50,358 nucleotides of DNA from a virus, in the IMG/VR virus record IMGVR_UViG_3300049218_000095, positions 1 to 50,358 of that record. One strand, 5' to 3'. This document shows positions 30,965-40,902 of the stretch, piece after piece (position 1 is the first letter of the stretch; each line of letters begins with the position of its first letter). The notes below the pieces were generated by a model that worked only from the letters and a program-made list of their open reading frames with translations, made no database searches and was not told the DNA's origin. Made by a program: the position numbers and the translations under genes.

Positions 30965-31372
30965 GTGGCAGACTTCCCGCGTCTCCTTGACCGGGAAGTC
31001 GGCATGGGTAAGCCAGCACTGAAAAAGATCGCAGCGATCGTCGCAGGAACTGGATTTCTCAATGAGGATGGTGACCCTGCGGCATTTATTCGAAGGCACT
31101 GCAAAGTAGGTGCTCGAATTGATCTTCGTAGGGAGCCACAGAATCCTTACGACAGAAACGCGATCGCCGTAATCCTGGTCAAAACTGGATGGCTTGGCCG
31201 GCGGGTTGCAAAGATAGGCCACGTAAAGGCGCCGTTGGCCAAGAGGCTGGCCCCTTTGATGGACTCCGGCATTGAGATGCAAGCAACAGTTGTCAGCTTC
31301 TTTGCTCCACGAGAGAAGGAATTTCCAAGGGTCAGCATCTCTATTGTGTATATGCCAGAATCAACCACCTAG
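30965..31372 (+). CDS. HIRAN-domain protein (moron-like insertion)
   Basis: A 135-residue protein made mostly of a HIRAN domain: IVAGTGFLNEDGDP, GARIDLRREPQNPYDRNAIAVIL, KIGHVKAPLAKRLAPLMDSG. HIRAN domains bind DNA 3' ends or damaged DNA in helicases. Here the domain stands alone, between the tail chaperone and tape measure genes, where normally no gene lies. GTG at 30965 is the likely start; ATG at 31004 is an alternative. Confidence 0.8.
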   Translation: MADFPRLLDREVGMGKPALKKIAAIVAGTGFLNEDGDPAAFIRRHCKVGARIDLRREPQNPYDRNAIAVILVKTGWLGRRVAKIGHVKAPLAKRLAPLMDSGIEMQATVVSFFAPREKEFPRVSISIVYMPESTT

Positions 31373-31390
31373 TCATAAAGGGAGGTTGCT

Positions 31391-31612
31391 ATGGTCATGT
31401 TTTGGGTGCTTTTGGGCGCATTGATTGGCATCGCTGCAGCACAAGCGCGCGGTTTTGGAACGGCCAGTGGATTGATTGGCGGCATGATGCTTGGGCCTCT
31501 GGCAATCCTGATGTTTTTTGCTTCGAGCGGCCGTCGTAAGTGCCCGCAATGCGCTGAGTGGACACAAAAGAAAGCGAAGATTTGCCCGCACTGTAGAAGC
31601 GCAATCGCGTAG
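31391..31612 (+). CDS. Membrane protein with C-terminal zinc ribbon (moron-like)
   Basis: A 73-residue protein: two hydrophobic stretches (FWVLLGALIGIAAAQA and LIGGMMLGPLAILMFFA), then a zinc ribbon CPQCAEWTQKKAKICPHC. GGGAGG precedes the ATG. With the HIRAN gene and a terminator it forms a cassette inserted in the tail module. Function unknown. Confidence 0.7.
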   Translation: MVMFWVLLGALIGIAAAQARGFGTASGLIGGMMLGPLAILMFFASSGRRKCPQCAEWTQKKAKICPHCRSAIA

Positions 31613-31635
31613 TGCAAGACCAATAAATCTCAACT

Positions 31636-31662
31636 AGGCCTGCCATCGAGCAGGCCTTTTTT
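31636..31662 (+). terminator. Terminator of the HIRAN/zinc-ribbon cassette
   Basis: An 8-bp perfect stem AGGCCTGC / GCAGGCCT with a 6-nt loop and a T-run, 16 bp before the tape measure gene. Confidence 0.85.
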
Positions 31663-31677
31663 ATGGGCGAATGAAAA

Positions 31678-34512
31678 ATGGCGAACAACAGCGTCGGTAG
31701 CGTAAGCATCGACCTCGAAGCCCGCATTGCAAAATTCGAGTCTGATCTCGGGCGCGCCGCACGCATAGCAGACCAGCGCGCAACAGAAATGCGCGCGACC
31801 CTGGGAAGCATTGCAGCAGTTCTCGGCGCCGGCTTGTCCCTCGCCGGCATCAGCGAGTTCGTCAAGTCGTCGATCGATGCTCAGGATGCCATCAGCAAGC
31901 TGTCGCAGAAAGTCGGTGTTTCTACCGAAACCCTTTCTGGATGGGAGCTCGCATCAAAGCAGGCGGGGGTAGAGAACGACGCATTTCAGAAAGGCTTAAT
32001 TAAGCTCGGACAGGCTGCAGCAGCATCGGCCGATGGCAGCAAAGAGCAGGCGAATGCCTTCAAATCTATTGGCGTCTCTGCAACTGATGCCAGTGGCCAC
32101 CTTAAGCCGATAGAGCTGCTTTTCGGCCAAGTCGCTGACAAAATCGCGGGCTACAAGGATTCGACAGAAAAGACGGTTGTCGCCACTCGGCTGTTTGGTA
32201 AAGCCGGTGCGGATCTGATCCCTTTGCTCAACGGTGGCAGCAAGGGTCTTGCCGACTACATGAAGCTCGCCGACGACTTCGGCCTCACGGTGGGAGGTAA
32301 ATCGGCCAAGGCTGCCGAAGAATTCAACGATAGCCTTGAGCAGTTGGGTTTTGTCAGCAAAGGCGTTGCTAACCAGTTGGTCACTGCACTAGCTCCAGCG
32401 TTGGCCGATCTTGCGCAGGAGGCTGTTGGATTTTTCCGAGGTGAGGATTGGAAGACGGTTTTAGCTGCAATATCGTCTGGCGCAAAGGACGTTGCAGATC
32501 ACATCGGTGAAATCATCGATGCAGCCAAGCTGTTGGGCGAGATCCTTGTAACTGTCTATTCGCTCAATGCGATCCGGCTTGGGTCGGAATGGGTCGCGAA
32601 TTTGGCGTTGCAAACGACGGCCGTGAAAGGCTTGATCGTAGCTCAGTCTGAATGGGGTGCGGCTACTGCTGGCAGCTTCGCCGAAGCAAAGAAGAACATC
32701 GGCCTGTTAGGCATCGCTTTCAACGTCGTTGGAGCAGGTCTCGCTGGCTGGGAAATTGGCACGTATGTGCGTGATCAGTTTGAAATTGTCGCGCGCCTCG
32801 GTGATGGCCTTGTAGTCGGTGCGGCCCAGTGGTGGGAGAACATCGAATATGCCGCGAACGTGGCTTGGGCCTCGATCGTCGGCGTGGTCAAGATCGCAAT
32901 CGGCAAAATCCAGACCGCGATCGCTGACCAGCTCGCATCCGCCGCGGCTTCTGCCGCCAAGCTTCCGGACTTCCTCGGCGGTGACAAGATCGCCGCGGCC
33001 TACACCAAAGCTGCCGATGCCATTCGCCCAGCGAAGGATGCGACAAAGCAGTACAACGATGAGCTGGCGAAGCTCGACGCCACCCACAAGAAGGCGAATA
33101 TCGATATCGAGAAGATGGGCGACGACATGTTCGCCGCTACGACGCGCCAGTTCGCGCCGAAGCCAACCGATCATTCGCTGGATTCGATTAAAGCGCCGAC
33201 CGCTGCGCCCAAACAGCTTTCGCTGATCAGCGCAGCAGCCGATGAGATGGCCAAAAAATATGCGGACGCCGTCCAGGCCATCCAGAGCAAGATCGCCGCC
33301 GATCAGGAAAGCTTGAATGTCGGCGCCAAGGTCACCCAGGCCGAGAAGGATCGCGCCAAGCTCATACAAGAGATGGACTCCGGCACGCTGAAGGTCACTG
33401 CAAGCCAGCGCGCGTATTTGTTGTCGCTCTCTGACACCGACATAGCGTTGCAGAAGTCGATCCAGTCCGAGAAAGAGCGCCAGCAGGGCATCGCCGACAC
33501 GCTCGCGCTCACCGACAAGCTCTCGACCGCGCTGCAGGATCAGATCGACCAGAACGCCATTGCCGATGCCGGCGTGGGCCATGGCCAGGAAGTGCAGCAG
33601 CGCCTGCAGGGCGAGCTTCAGATCCGCCAGAAATTCGCCAACGACGTCGCGGCGCTCAACAAGAAGGCTACTCAGCCGGAGAACGTCGGCACCACCAACG
33701 GCATCGGCGGCGACTTCTACAACATGCACCTGGCGGAGATCGCCGGCTTCCAGGCGCAGGCGCAGGCCGAATACCAAAAGGGTCTGGACAACGTCAAGGC
33801 GTCCCAGCTCGACGGCATGAACGGCGTGCGCGCGGCAATGGAGGATTTCCAGACTACACAGCAGAACATGGCCGCGCAGACCAAGGAATTCACCACCAAC
33901 GCGCTGAGCGGTTTCAGCGACGCCTTTGCCAGCTTCGTCTCCGGCACGGAAACCGCCAAGAAGGCGTTCGGCTCATTGATCGACAGCATGTACGTACAGG
34001 CGCTCAAGTTCCTTGCCGACAAAAGCATCCAGGCGCTGTTCGACAGCTTCGGCCTGACCGGCAACGCCACTCCGGGATCCACGGCAGGCGGTCTGGGGAG
34101 CTTCTGGGGAAACCTGACCAACGCGTTCGGCTTCGGCGGCGGAAGCGCCAGCAGCAGCGGTTCGGATGCCCTCACGTCGAGCGGCCTACTCGGCGGCGAT
34201 TCCATCGGCGCGGCTCCGATCTTCAATCTTGCCGGTGGTCTGGCAACGGGCGGCAGCGCCGCGGCCGGCGCCAACTACCGCGTTAACGAAGTGGGCCCGG
34301 AACTGCTCACGGTCGGCGGTCAGGACTACCTGATGATGGGCAGCCAGCCCGGCAAGGTCACGCCGAACAGCCAGATGCAAAAGATGACACAGGGCGGCAC
34401 GACGATGATCACCAACGTCAACGTGCAACCCACCAGCACCCGGCGCACCGCAACCCAAACGGCTGACGCGATCGCGCGTAAGCAGCGCGTCGCATCCTCA
34501 AGGAACGGCTGA
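31678..34512 (+). CDS. Tape measure protein
   Basis: A 944-residue, largely helical protein with the N-terminal tape-measure start (GSVSIDLEARIAKFESDLGRAARIADQRA), a hydrophobic central zone, long coiled-coil stretches, and a C-terminal Gly-rich end with LATGGSAAAGANYRVNEVGPELL. It sets tail length and enters the cell on infection. A long antisense frame over 32707-33777 is a codon-bias shadow. Confidence 0.93.
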   Translation: MANNSVGSVSIDLEARIAKFESDLGRAARIADQRATEMRATLGSIAAVLGAGLSLAGISEFVKSSIDAQDAISKLSQKVGVSTETLSGWELASKQAGVENDAFQKGLIKLGQAAAASADGSKEQANAFKSIGVSATDASGHLKPIELLFGQVADKIAGYKDSTEKTVVATRLFGKAGADLIPLLNGGSKGLADYMKLADDFGLTVGGKSAKAAEEFNDSLEQLGFVSKGVANQLVTALAPALADLAQEAVGFFRGEDWKTVLAAISSGAKDVADHIGEIIDAAKLLGEILVTVYSLNAIRLGSEWVANLALQTTAVKGLIVAQSEWGAATAGSFAEAKKNIGLLGIAFNVVGAGLAGWEIGTYVRDQFEIVARLGDGLVVGAAQWWENIEYAANVAWASIVGVVKIAIGKIQTAIADQLASAAASAAKLPDFLGGDKIAAAYTKAADAIRPAKDATKQYNDELAKLDATHKKANIDIEKMGDDMFAATTRQFAPKPTDHSLDSIKAPTAAPKQLSLISAAADEMAKKYADAVQAIQSKIAADQESLNVGAKVTQAEKDRAKLIQEMDSGTLKVTASQRAYLLSLSDTDIALQKSIQSEKERQQGIADTLALTDKLSTALQDQIDQNAIADAGVGHGQEVQQRLQGELQIRQKFANDVAALNKKATQPENVGTTNGIGGDFYNMHLAEIAGFQAQAQAEYQKGLDNVKASQLDGMNGVRAAMEDFQTTQQNMAAQTKEFTTNALSGFSDAFASFVSGTETAKKAFGSLIDSMYVQALKFLADKSIQALFDSFGLTGNATPGSTAGGLGSFWGNLTNAFGFGGGSASSSGSDALTSSGLLGGDSIGAAPIFNLAGGLATGGSAAAGANYRVNEVGPELLTVGGQDYLMMGSQPGKVTPNSQMQKMTQGGTTMITNVNVQPTSTRRTATQTADAIARKQRVASSRNG

Positions 34513-35111
34513 TGTTCTATTCCATCCAGATAGCCGCGGTGCCGGGCTTCGGCTGGACGGGTACGCCCGAATTCAGCACCAACATCCAGAAGCTCGCCAA
34601 CGGCCGGGAAAAGCGCAACGGCGACTGGGCGGTTGTTCGACACACGTACTCGCCAGCCTACAAAAACATCAGCATCGCAGCGTATCTGGCCATCAAGGAT
34701 GTCTTCCTGGTGATGCGCGGCAGCCTGCACACGTTCCTGCACAAGGACTGGGCCGACTACTCAGCGACGAACGCCCAGTTCGACACCGCTGACGGCGTGA
34801 AGACCGTCTACCAGTTGGCCAAGATATCGGCCCTAGGCGGCGGCACCTACACGCGGATCATTACCAAGCCCGCCGCGGGCGTGATCATCTACGTCAACGG
34901 CGTAGCAACGACCGCTGTCGTTTCCCAGCTCGATGGATCCGTGACCTTCGCATCGCCACCGGCCGAAGGTGCGGTGCTGAGTTGGACCGGCAATTTCTTC
35001 ATACAGGTCCGCTTCGACGCGGACACCATGCCTTTCACCATTGATGACAAGAACAGCACCGGGTTCTTCACCAATGGCACGCTCGACCTGATCGAAGTAC
35101 TCGACGAATGA
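34512..35111 (+). CDS. DUF2460 distal tail protein (GTA gp12-like)
   Basis: A 199-residue DUF2460 protein (VPGFGWTGTPEFSTNIQKLANGREKRN at the start, a FTIDDKNSTGFF segment near the end). Members form the distal tail ring in gene-transfer-agent-type tails. Overlaps the tape measure stop by one base. Confidence 0.9.
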   Translation: MFYSIQIAAVPGFGWTGTPEFSTNIQKLANGREKRNGDWAVVRHTYSPAYKNISIAAYLAIKDVFLVMRGSLHTFLHKDWADYSATNAQFDTADGVKTVYQLAKISALGGGTYTRIITKPAAGVIIYVNGVATTAVVSQLDGSVTFASPPAEGAVLSWTGNFFIQVRFDADTMPFTIDDKNSTGFFTNGTLDLIEVLDE

Positions 35112-36286
35112 GCCGGACCATACCTGCCGCCCTCGCGGCGCACCTCGCCGGCGCGGCCACCACCACGTGTGGCCTGCTGAAAATAACCCCGATCACCCTG
35201 CCAGCGTTCGGGATAACTACGCTGGATCGCGACATCGTCTACGACGATGGCACCGGCAGCGGCCCGATCACCTATTACGCCGCTTGCGGCTACACGGCAT
35301 CGGATACGGACACGAAATCCGATCTGACCGTAGACAACGCCGAAGCTCAAGGCCTGATCGCCCAATACCCACTCGACGGCGTCACGCCGCAGAATATCCA
35401 AGACGGCCTATACGACAGCGCGCGCTTCGTTCAATACCTCGTGAACTACGAGGATCTGACGATGGGCCACGCCATTTTGAACGGCGGCCAGGTCGGTCAG
35501 ATCACGACGAACGATGACCTCTCGTGCCAGATCGAGCTCCGCTCGCTAAGCCAGATCCTCAAGCAGGCATCGCTCATCGAGCTGACATCGATCACTTGCC
35601 GCGCGGATTTCGGCGACGAACGCTGCAAGGTGCCCCTGCGTTGGTACAACAGCACGGTCGGCACGGTCGGCGCAGAGAACGATCGCGAGTTCAGCTGCCT
35701 GTCGCCACCGGGCGGTGACGTCGATCCCGGCGCCACGACGGCGCCGATCACTAACCAGTATTTCGCCACCGGTGACGGCATCAACCGCACGTTCCAGCTG
35801 GTCGACACCGCCGGCGAGCCGGTGACGTCGGGTTACACGATCACTGCGCTGTACGCCGACGGCGCGGTCAAAGATCCGAAGTACTGGACCGACCAGGGCG
35901 GCGGCGTGATCTTCTACGGCCCAGGCTCGGGCAGCGGTTCGCCGTTCGCGCCGCCCGAAGCCGGTGAAGTCGAGTCTTGGTCCGGAACGATCACGCTCAA
36001 CCCTGACGGTTTTTTCGCGCCTGGTGTCGTCCATATGCTTACGGGCGCCAATGCTGGCGTCGAGCGCGAGATCGAGTCATACGTAGCAGCGACCGCAACG
36101 ATCGTGCTGGCCATTCCGATGCCCAACCCTATCGCGGCTGCCGACACCTTCAAGATCCGCCGCGACTGCGCTAAGTCAAAAGCGGCCTGTATCGCTTACG
36201 GAAATTTGCCCAACATGCGGGCCGAGCCTGAGTTGCCGCGAGGTACGGGCACCGACGTCCAGTCGCCATCGGTTGAGCCTTCATGA
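35108..36286 (+). CDS. DUF2163 tail hub protein (GTA gp13-like)
   Basis: A 392-residue protein with the DUF2163 N-terminal domain and the conserved Cys segment TSITCRADFGDERCKVPL. It belongs to the hub/megatron module. Followed by NlpC/P60 and tip genes in the conserved GTA order. Confidence 0.9.
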   Translation: MSRTIPAALAAHLAGAATTTCGLLKITPITLPAFGITTLDRDIVYDDGTGSGPITYYAACGYTASDTDTKSDLTVDNAEAQGLIAQYPLDGVTPQNIQDGLYDSARFVQYLVNYEDLTMGHAILNGGQVGQITTNDDLSCQIELRSLSQILKQASLIELTSITCRADFGDERCKVPLRWYNSTVGTVGAENDREFSCLSPPGGDVDPGATTAPITNQYFATGDGINRTFQLVDTAGEPVTSGYTITALYADGAVKDPKYWTDQGGGVIFYGPGSGSGSPFAPPEAGEVESWSGTITLNPDGFFAPGVVHMLTGANAGVEREIESYVAATATIVLAIPMPNPIAAADTFKIRRDCAKSKAACIAYGNLPNMRAEPELPRGTGTDVQSPSVEPS

Positions 36287-36732
36287 GCCGGGCAATTGGG
36301 GAGCCTTTTACCACTGAAGAGACCGCGCAATTTGTGGCCGCTGCGCGCGCGCGCAAAGGTATCCGCTTCCGGCACCAAGGCCGCAGCGATCGCGGCGTTG
36401 ACTGTGCAGGGCTTGCTCAGGTGTGCCTAGCCGCGTTGGGCAAGCCGACAGTCGATATGGAGGCCTACAGCCGGGAGCCGATGGGCGGCCGACTGGAGCA
36501 CATATTGGAGGAAAATCTTGGCGCACCACTAGCGAAGGATCAAGCACGCGTCGGCGATATCGTACTCATGCGCTTTCGGGGCGAGCCACAGCACGTCGCG
36601 ATTATCGGCGACTACATCTACGGTGGCCTGTCGGTAATCCATGCCTATCTGACGATGCGCAAAGTGGTCGAGCATCGCCTTGATGATGTTTGGCGTAGCT
36701 ACATCACCGAGAACGGGGTTTATCGACCATGA
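36283..36732 (+). CDS. NlpC/P60-family tail peptidase
   Basis: A 149-residue cysteine peptidase: GVDCAGLA (nucleophile Cys), QHVAIIGD (His) and VIHAYL (third polar residue). It probably cuts peptidoglycan during DNA entry. GTA gp14-like position. Confidence 0.9.
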   Translation: MSRAIGEPFTTEETAQFVAAARARKGIRFRHQGRSDRGVDCAGLAQVCLAALGKPTVDMEAYSREPMGGRLEHILEENLGAPLAKDQARVGDIVLMRFRGEPQHVAIIGDYIYGGLSVIHAYLTMRKVVEHRLDDVWRSYITENGVYRP

Positions 36733-39194
36733 GTGGCCAGCAGATAGGCACTGTCATCGGCGGCGTGGCCGGCTTCGCGATTGGTGGACCTGCAGGTGCT
36801 CAGATCGGCATGGCGATCGGTGGCCTGGTGGGCGGCATCATCGACCCGACCAAGATCAACGGCCCCAAGATCGGCGACGGCCAGACCCAGCAGTCGACCG
36901 ACGGCATCGCTATACCGTGGGTGCAAGGCACTGCGCGCATCGCAGGTACGATCGTACAGTACAGCCCGCGGCGCCAGGTTAGAGTCAAAGACAGTAGCGG
37001 CAAAGGTGGTCCAAGCGTTCACCACTACGAAGCTCACCAGGACTTCGCGATTCTCGTTTGCGAGTCGTGCTCATTGCGGGACAGCTCGATGGGACAGATC
37101 CTGATCGTGGAACAAGATGGCCATATCGTCTATGACGTGCGGCCAGGTAGCACGATTTTGTCCGACTCGGCGAAGTGGAAAGCCAACGTCGATTTCATGT
37201 TCGGCGATGAAGGGCAACTACCGCATCCGACTCTCGAAGCGATCACGGGCGTTGGCAATCAGGTCTCCTACCGCGGCAGTCTTGTCGTGGTGTTCCGCGA
37301 TTTCAACTTGACCACGATGTCGAGCAATCGTATTCCGTCTTTCGTTTTCACTGTTCAAGACAGCGGCAGTGCCGGCGTCGTTGTTCCCTACGATGACCCG
37401 AGCTGGAAATATCTTTTCGATCCGGGCAGCAGCACGGACTATTCCAGCCCGACTTTCGACGACAGAAGCTGGGCTGTTGGTCGTGGCGGTTTCGGCAATG
37501 GCGGTCCGGCTGCAGGTAGTCAAGTTGTGCATACACCAGGTCCAAATCCCGACGAGGGACAGCTTATCTGGCTACGTCGCAGCGTTAACGCGACGCCAGG
37601 CCAGATGCTTACCCTATCGGCGTCACACGACAACAATGCGCAGGTATGGTGGAACGGCGCGCTCATTTTAGATCAAGCCGACGGTAGCGCAGTATTCGGG
37701 ACTGACGTCGTTACCATACCCGGCACAAACGTCGAGTCGATCAACCTCGTTGCGATGCGCGTGCGGGAAACCGACGCATCAGCTCCAGGCAATTACTCCT
37801 ATGCTTCTCTGGTTGTGAGCCAAGGTGCCGTCGCTCCAGGGTCGGTGGCTTTGGAACAGATTTGCACTCGCATCTGTCTGCGTGGCGGATTGCAGACGTC
37901 CGACTTCGACGTTTCAGCGTTGAACAGTATCGCCGTGCTCGGATATCCCATCGCCCGTCAGTCGAGCGGCACGGATGCACTGACCCCGTTGCTTGCTGCT
38001 TTTTTCGCATACGCTTCGGAGTTCGATGCAAAACTAAATTTCAAAATGTACGGGGCGGATGCCGTTCTCACGATTGACGAGGATGATTTGCTAGCCGGCA
38101 ACGATGCGAACGACGGGTACATCACCAAGAATTTGCGCAATCAGCAGACTGAGTTTCCCAAGCGAATCGTGGCCAGCTACTACGATCCTGCGCAAAACTA
38201 TTTCACGTGCCAAGTACCAGCTGGGCGTACAGCGATCGGCATCAAGGCCATCGGCGATCAGGCATTTGACATTCCGGTGGTTATGGACGCAACGACGGCG
38301 AAGCAAGCAGCAGACAAAGCGCTCAAAGTGGCGTACGCGACACTGGAAGGGACGATCGAAGATTCCGTGCCGTTCGCCATGTCGAGCGCTACCTATTTGT
38401 CTCTCGCTTCGGGGGATGCAGTGATTTTCCGGGGCAAGCGCTACGTCCTCGACGAGGTCGTCATCAGCCAGAATTACATGAAACTAACCAAACGGTATGA
38501 GCGCCAGTCGGCCTACACGTCGCTGGTTCAAGCCATCGCAGGCAACCCACCCGAACCGCCCACGTCGCCATACTCCGGGCCATCAACGTTGCTCGTTCTC
38601 AATTTGCCGTCGCTGCGACCACAGGATACCTATGGGGTGTATCTCGCTGCCGCTTCGCTGCTAAGCGCGCCGTCAAGCAGTTGGGCAGGGTGCGCGGTCC
38701 AGATGTCACTCGACGGGCAAGTGACTTGGAACACGGTGGCATCTATTTCGCAAAAGTCGACGATGGGAACGCTCGCGGTCGATGAGCCTGGCACACATGA
38801 GCCGATCACTGTGCAGGTGAATGACAATCTCGAAACGGTTGCGCCGGAACAGATCGCCGCTCAGGCAAACGGTTTTGCTATTACCGCCGCATCGGGTGTC
38901 TCTGAACTTGGCCAGTTTCAAACTGCTACAGAGCAGCCGACGGTGGCCCAGTACCAGCTGACGAATGTCACGCGAGGATTGAAAGGAACGGTCGAAGTTT
39001 TGCACCTCGCGGGCGAGTCTTTCACCATGCTCGACGCGGTGTATTTCGTTCCTATCGACACCAGCTTTGCCGGAAAGACGCTTTATTTTCGAACGATCGG
39101 CTTCGGCGAGTCGGTACCGGATGACCCAGTCGTGAGCTGCGTTTATACGCCAGACCTAACCATCATCATCAACGGCGGGAAGACCGGCACATGA
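36729..39194 (+). CDS. Tail tip protein (GTA gp15/TipJ-like)
   Basis: An 821-residue protein. N terminus is a Gly-rich hydrophobic segment (IGGVAGFAIGGPAGAQIGMAIGG), then VQGTARIAGTIVQYSP typical of tip attachment proteins. A beta-rich insertion (about residues 225-380, WLRRSVNATPGQMLTLSASHDNNAQVWWNG) looks like a carbohydrate-binding or jelly-roll domain. The central part (ALEQICTRICLRGGLQTSDFDVS) matches baseplate hub family proteins. Confidence 0.88.
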   Translation: MSGQQIGTVIGGVAGFAIGGPAGAQIGMAIGGLVGGIIDPTKINGPKIGDGQTQQSTDGIAIPWVQGTARIAGTIVQYSPRRQVRVKDSSGKGGPSVHHYEAHQDFAILVCESCSLRDSSMGQILIVEQDGHIVYDVRPGSTILSDSAKWKANVDFMFGDEGQLPHPTLEAITGVGNQVSYRGSLVVVFRDFNLTTMSSNRIPSFVFTVQDSGSAGVVVPYDDPSWKYLFDPGSSTDYSSPTFDDRSWAVGRGGFGNGGPAAGSQVVHTPGPNPDEGQLIWLRRSVNATPGQMLTLSASHDNNAQVWWNGALILDQADGSAVFGTDVVTIPGTNVESINLVAMRVRETDASAPGNYSYASLVVSQGAVAPGSVALEQICTRICLRGGLQTSDFDVSALNSIAVLGYPIARQSSGTDALTPLLAAFFAYASEFDAKLNFKMYGADAVLTIDEDDLLAGNDANDGYITKNLRNQQTEFPKRIVASYYDPAQNYFTCQVPAGRTAIGIKAIGDQAFDIPVVMDATTAKQAADKALKVAYATLEGTIEDSVPFAMSSATYLSLASGDAVIFRGKRYVLDEVVISQNYMKLTKRYERQSAYTSLVQAIAGNPPEPPTSPYSGPSTLLVLNLPSLRPQDTYGVYLAAASLLSAPSSSWAGCAVQMSLDGQVTWNTVASISQKSTMGTLAVDEPGTHEPITVQVNDNLETVAPEQIAAQANGFAITAASGVSELGQFQTATEQPTVAQYQLTNVTRGLKGTVEVLHLAGESFTMLDAVYFVPIDTSFAGKTLYFRTIGFGESVPDDPVVSCVYTPDLTIIINGGKTGT

Positions 39195-40600
39195 CGCAGG
39201 TTCTCAACTACCGCTTTCAGTTTCGGTACGGTACGGCTGCCGAGTGGACAGCAACCAACGAGGTGCTTCTGCCCGACGAGGGCGGCCACGAGTCGGACAC
39301 GAACAAGCTCAAAATTGGTAATGGCGTCACTCCGTGGAACGCGTTGCCTTATTTCGGAGGGAACAACGCATCGTACCCGGTGGTCACAACGGCGGGTAAC
39401 ATCACGCTAAATGCAGCTGATCACGCTAACAGGATGTTGCTCCATACAAACGGGACGATCACCGTTGGGCCTAGCGCTGCCGCTGGTTTCTTTGTTGGTG
39501 ACTCCATTAAAGTGCGCAAGCAAACAACTGACGTTGTTCTCTTTGCCGCAACGGGATCGGCGACGCTAGATTTCAACACCGTGGCTTATCAAGCGCAGAT
39601 GGGCAAGTTGAAAGATGTCGTCGAGCTAAAAGTCATAGCGCCAGACACATATGCAATCCTGGGAACGCTGCTCGCAGTCGCGCCGCCTACGCCGCTCACG
39701 CTTACGGGTACATACGCAGCCGGCAGCTCAGGTGACGCGTACACATCGTCGCTGGCCATTGCGGGTGGAACGGCACCATACCTCAATCCTAGAATCCTTA
39801 GCGGCGCATTGCCGCCCGGCTTGGCGTTGAGCGTCGTCGGGTCAACCCTCGTGTTGAGCGGTACGCCGACCGCAGCCGCGTCCTATACGTTTGATGCAGC
39901 CGTTGATTCTACGGACGGGCAGACGGCTGATAGTTCGCAAACGATCGCTGTTGCGGGTGGCTCAGGCGGTGATCCTTTCTGGGACTATGTCACGTCGCTG
40001 CTGCATTTTGAGGACGGCGATGGATCAACAGCGTTTACTGACCAGAAAGGTGTTGCATGGACAATCCATAGCGGCACACCAAAGGAAACGACTGCTTGGG
40101 CACAATTCGGCGAAGGCTCGCTAGATGTAGGCGGCGGATCGATTTTGGGAGCCGTTGGTGCTGTCGGTTCTGGACGTTTCTGTATTGAAGGAACGACTAA
40201 ACTCACGGGTGCATCTCGTGGCATTTTTGACACCATTCTTGGAAATTCGGCGAGTGCTTTGGCGCTTGGCTTTGACGGAGCTGGGAACATCCAGCTTTAC
40301 CACGGGGGCAGCGTAAGCAACGTTGCCTATGCTCCTGCCGCAGGTACACCTTTCGCGTGGTGTGTTGAGCGAGATGGAAGCAGTAATATCCGAGTTTACG
40401 CGGATGGCGTTGTGTTAATGACCGTTGTTGATAGTTCAACTCTTGGTGGTTCAGATCATCTTTTCTTGGGATGTTATTACAACGAAGGCTATCCGACTGT
40501 CGGGTATATCGACGATTTCCGAGTGACTATTGGTCAGCCATCGGATCGTTACGGTGGACCATACACGCCGGCAACGGCAGCTTTCCCAAACCACGCCTAG
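39191..40600 (+). CDS. Receptor-binding-type tail protein with Mtd-N-like start
   Basis: A 469-residue protein. Residues about 8-55 (FRYGTAAEWTATNEVLL, then SDTNKLKIGNGVTPWNALPY) match the Mtd_N/phage-fibre attachment domain. Residues about 165-255 form an Ig-like putative-Ig domain (APYLNPRILSGALPPGLALS, VLSGTPTAAASYTFD). Residues 265-460 look like a concanavalin/LamG domain. It lacks any VR. It is the last structural gene and probably determines host binding. Confidence 0.8.
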   Translation: MTQVLNYRFQFRYGTAAEWTATNEVLLPDEGGHESDTNKLKIGNGVTPWNALPYFGGNNASYPVVTTAGNITLNAADHANRMLLHTNGTITVGPSAAAGFFVGDSIKVRKQTTDVVLFAATGSATLDFNTVAYQAQMGKLKDVVELKVIAPDTYAILGTLLAVAPPTPLTLTGTYAAGSSGDAYTSSLAIAGGTAPYLNPRILSGALPPGLALSVVGSTLVLSGTPTAAASYTFDAAVDSTDGQTADSSQTIAVAGGSGGDPFWDYVTSLLHFEDGDGSTAFTDQKGVAWTIHSGTPKETTAWAQFGEGSLDVGGGSILGAVGAVGSGRFCIEGTTKLTGASRGIFDTILGNSASALALGFDGAGNIQLYHGGSVSNVAYAPAAGTPFAWCVERDGSSNIRVYADGVVLMTVVDSSTLGGSDHLFLGCYYNEGYPTVGYIDDFRVTIGQPSDRYGGPYTPATAAFPNHA

Positions 40601-40622
40601 ATTAAATAGTTAGATAGGGCCG

Positions 40623-40835
40623 ATGGCACTTAGAAACCGCGATGCGTATAACCGAAGCCGCGGCCGCACCGATTTCGTACCGCCTTGGCTGCGCAAGCTC
40701 GAAGCCGAGTCCAGGGCCGCGGCGGCGGAAGCTGCGCGCGAACATCGCGCCAAGCACCCAAGGAAGAAACAGCCGCGTTTAGTGCGCGAAGAGCAGCCGA
40801 TGAAATCGCTTAATCCGCACGGGCGCGGCAAATAG
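40623..40835 (+). CDS. Small basic hypothetical protein at prophage right end
   Basis: A 70-residue Arg/Lys/Ala-rich protein (NRDAYNRSRGRTDFVPPWLRK, AREHRAKHPRKKQPR). Last gene before the presumed prophage end. From 40836 to 41126 I see no gene: it holds an 11-bp direct repeat (AGTTTTACGCA twice near 40834-40857) and the left end of the next island. Confidence 0.5.
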   Translation: MALRNRDAYNRSRGRTDFVPPWLRKLEAESRAAAAEAAREHRAKHPRKKQPRLVREEQPMKSLNPHGRGK

Positions 40836-40902
40836 TTTTACGCACAGTTTTACGCATCGCTCAACGGGGTGATGGGTGATACCTGTAACTGATTGAAATA
40901 GA

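Noticed and set aside
32707-33777. 356-residue antisense frame within the tape measure gene
   Set aside because: Codon-bias shadow of a GC-rich helical protein; no independent support.
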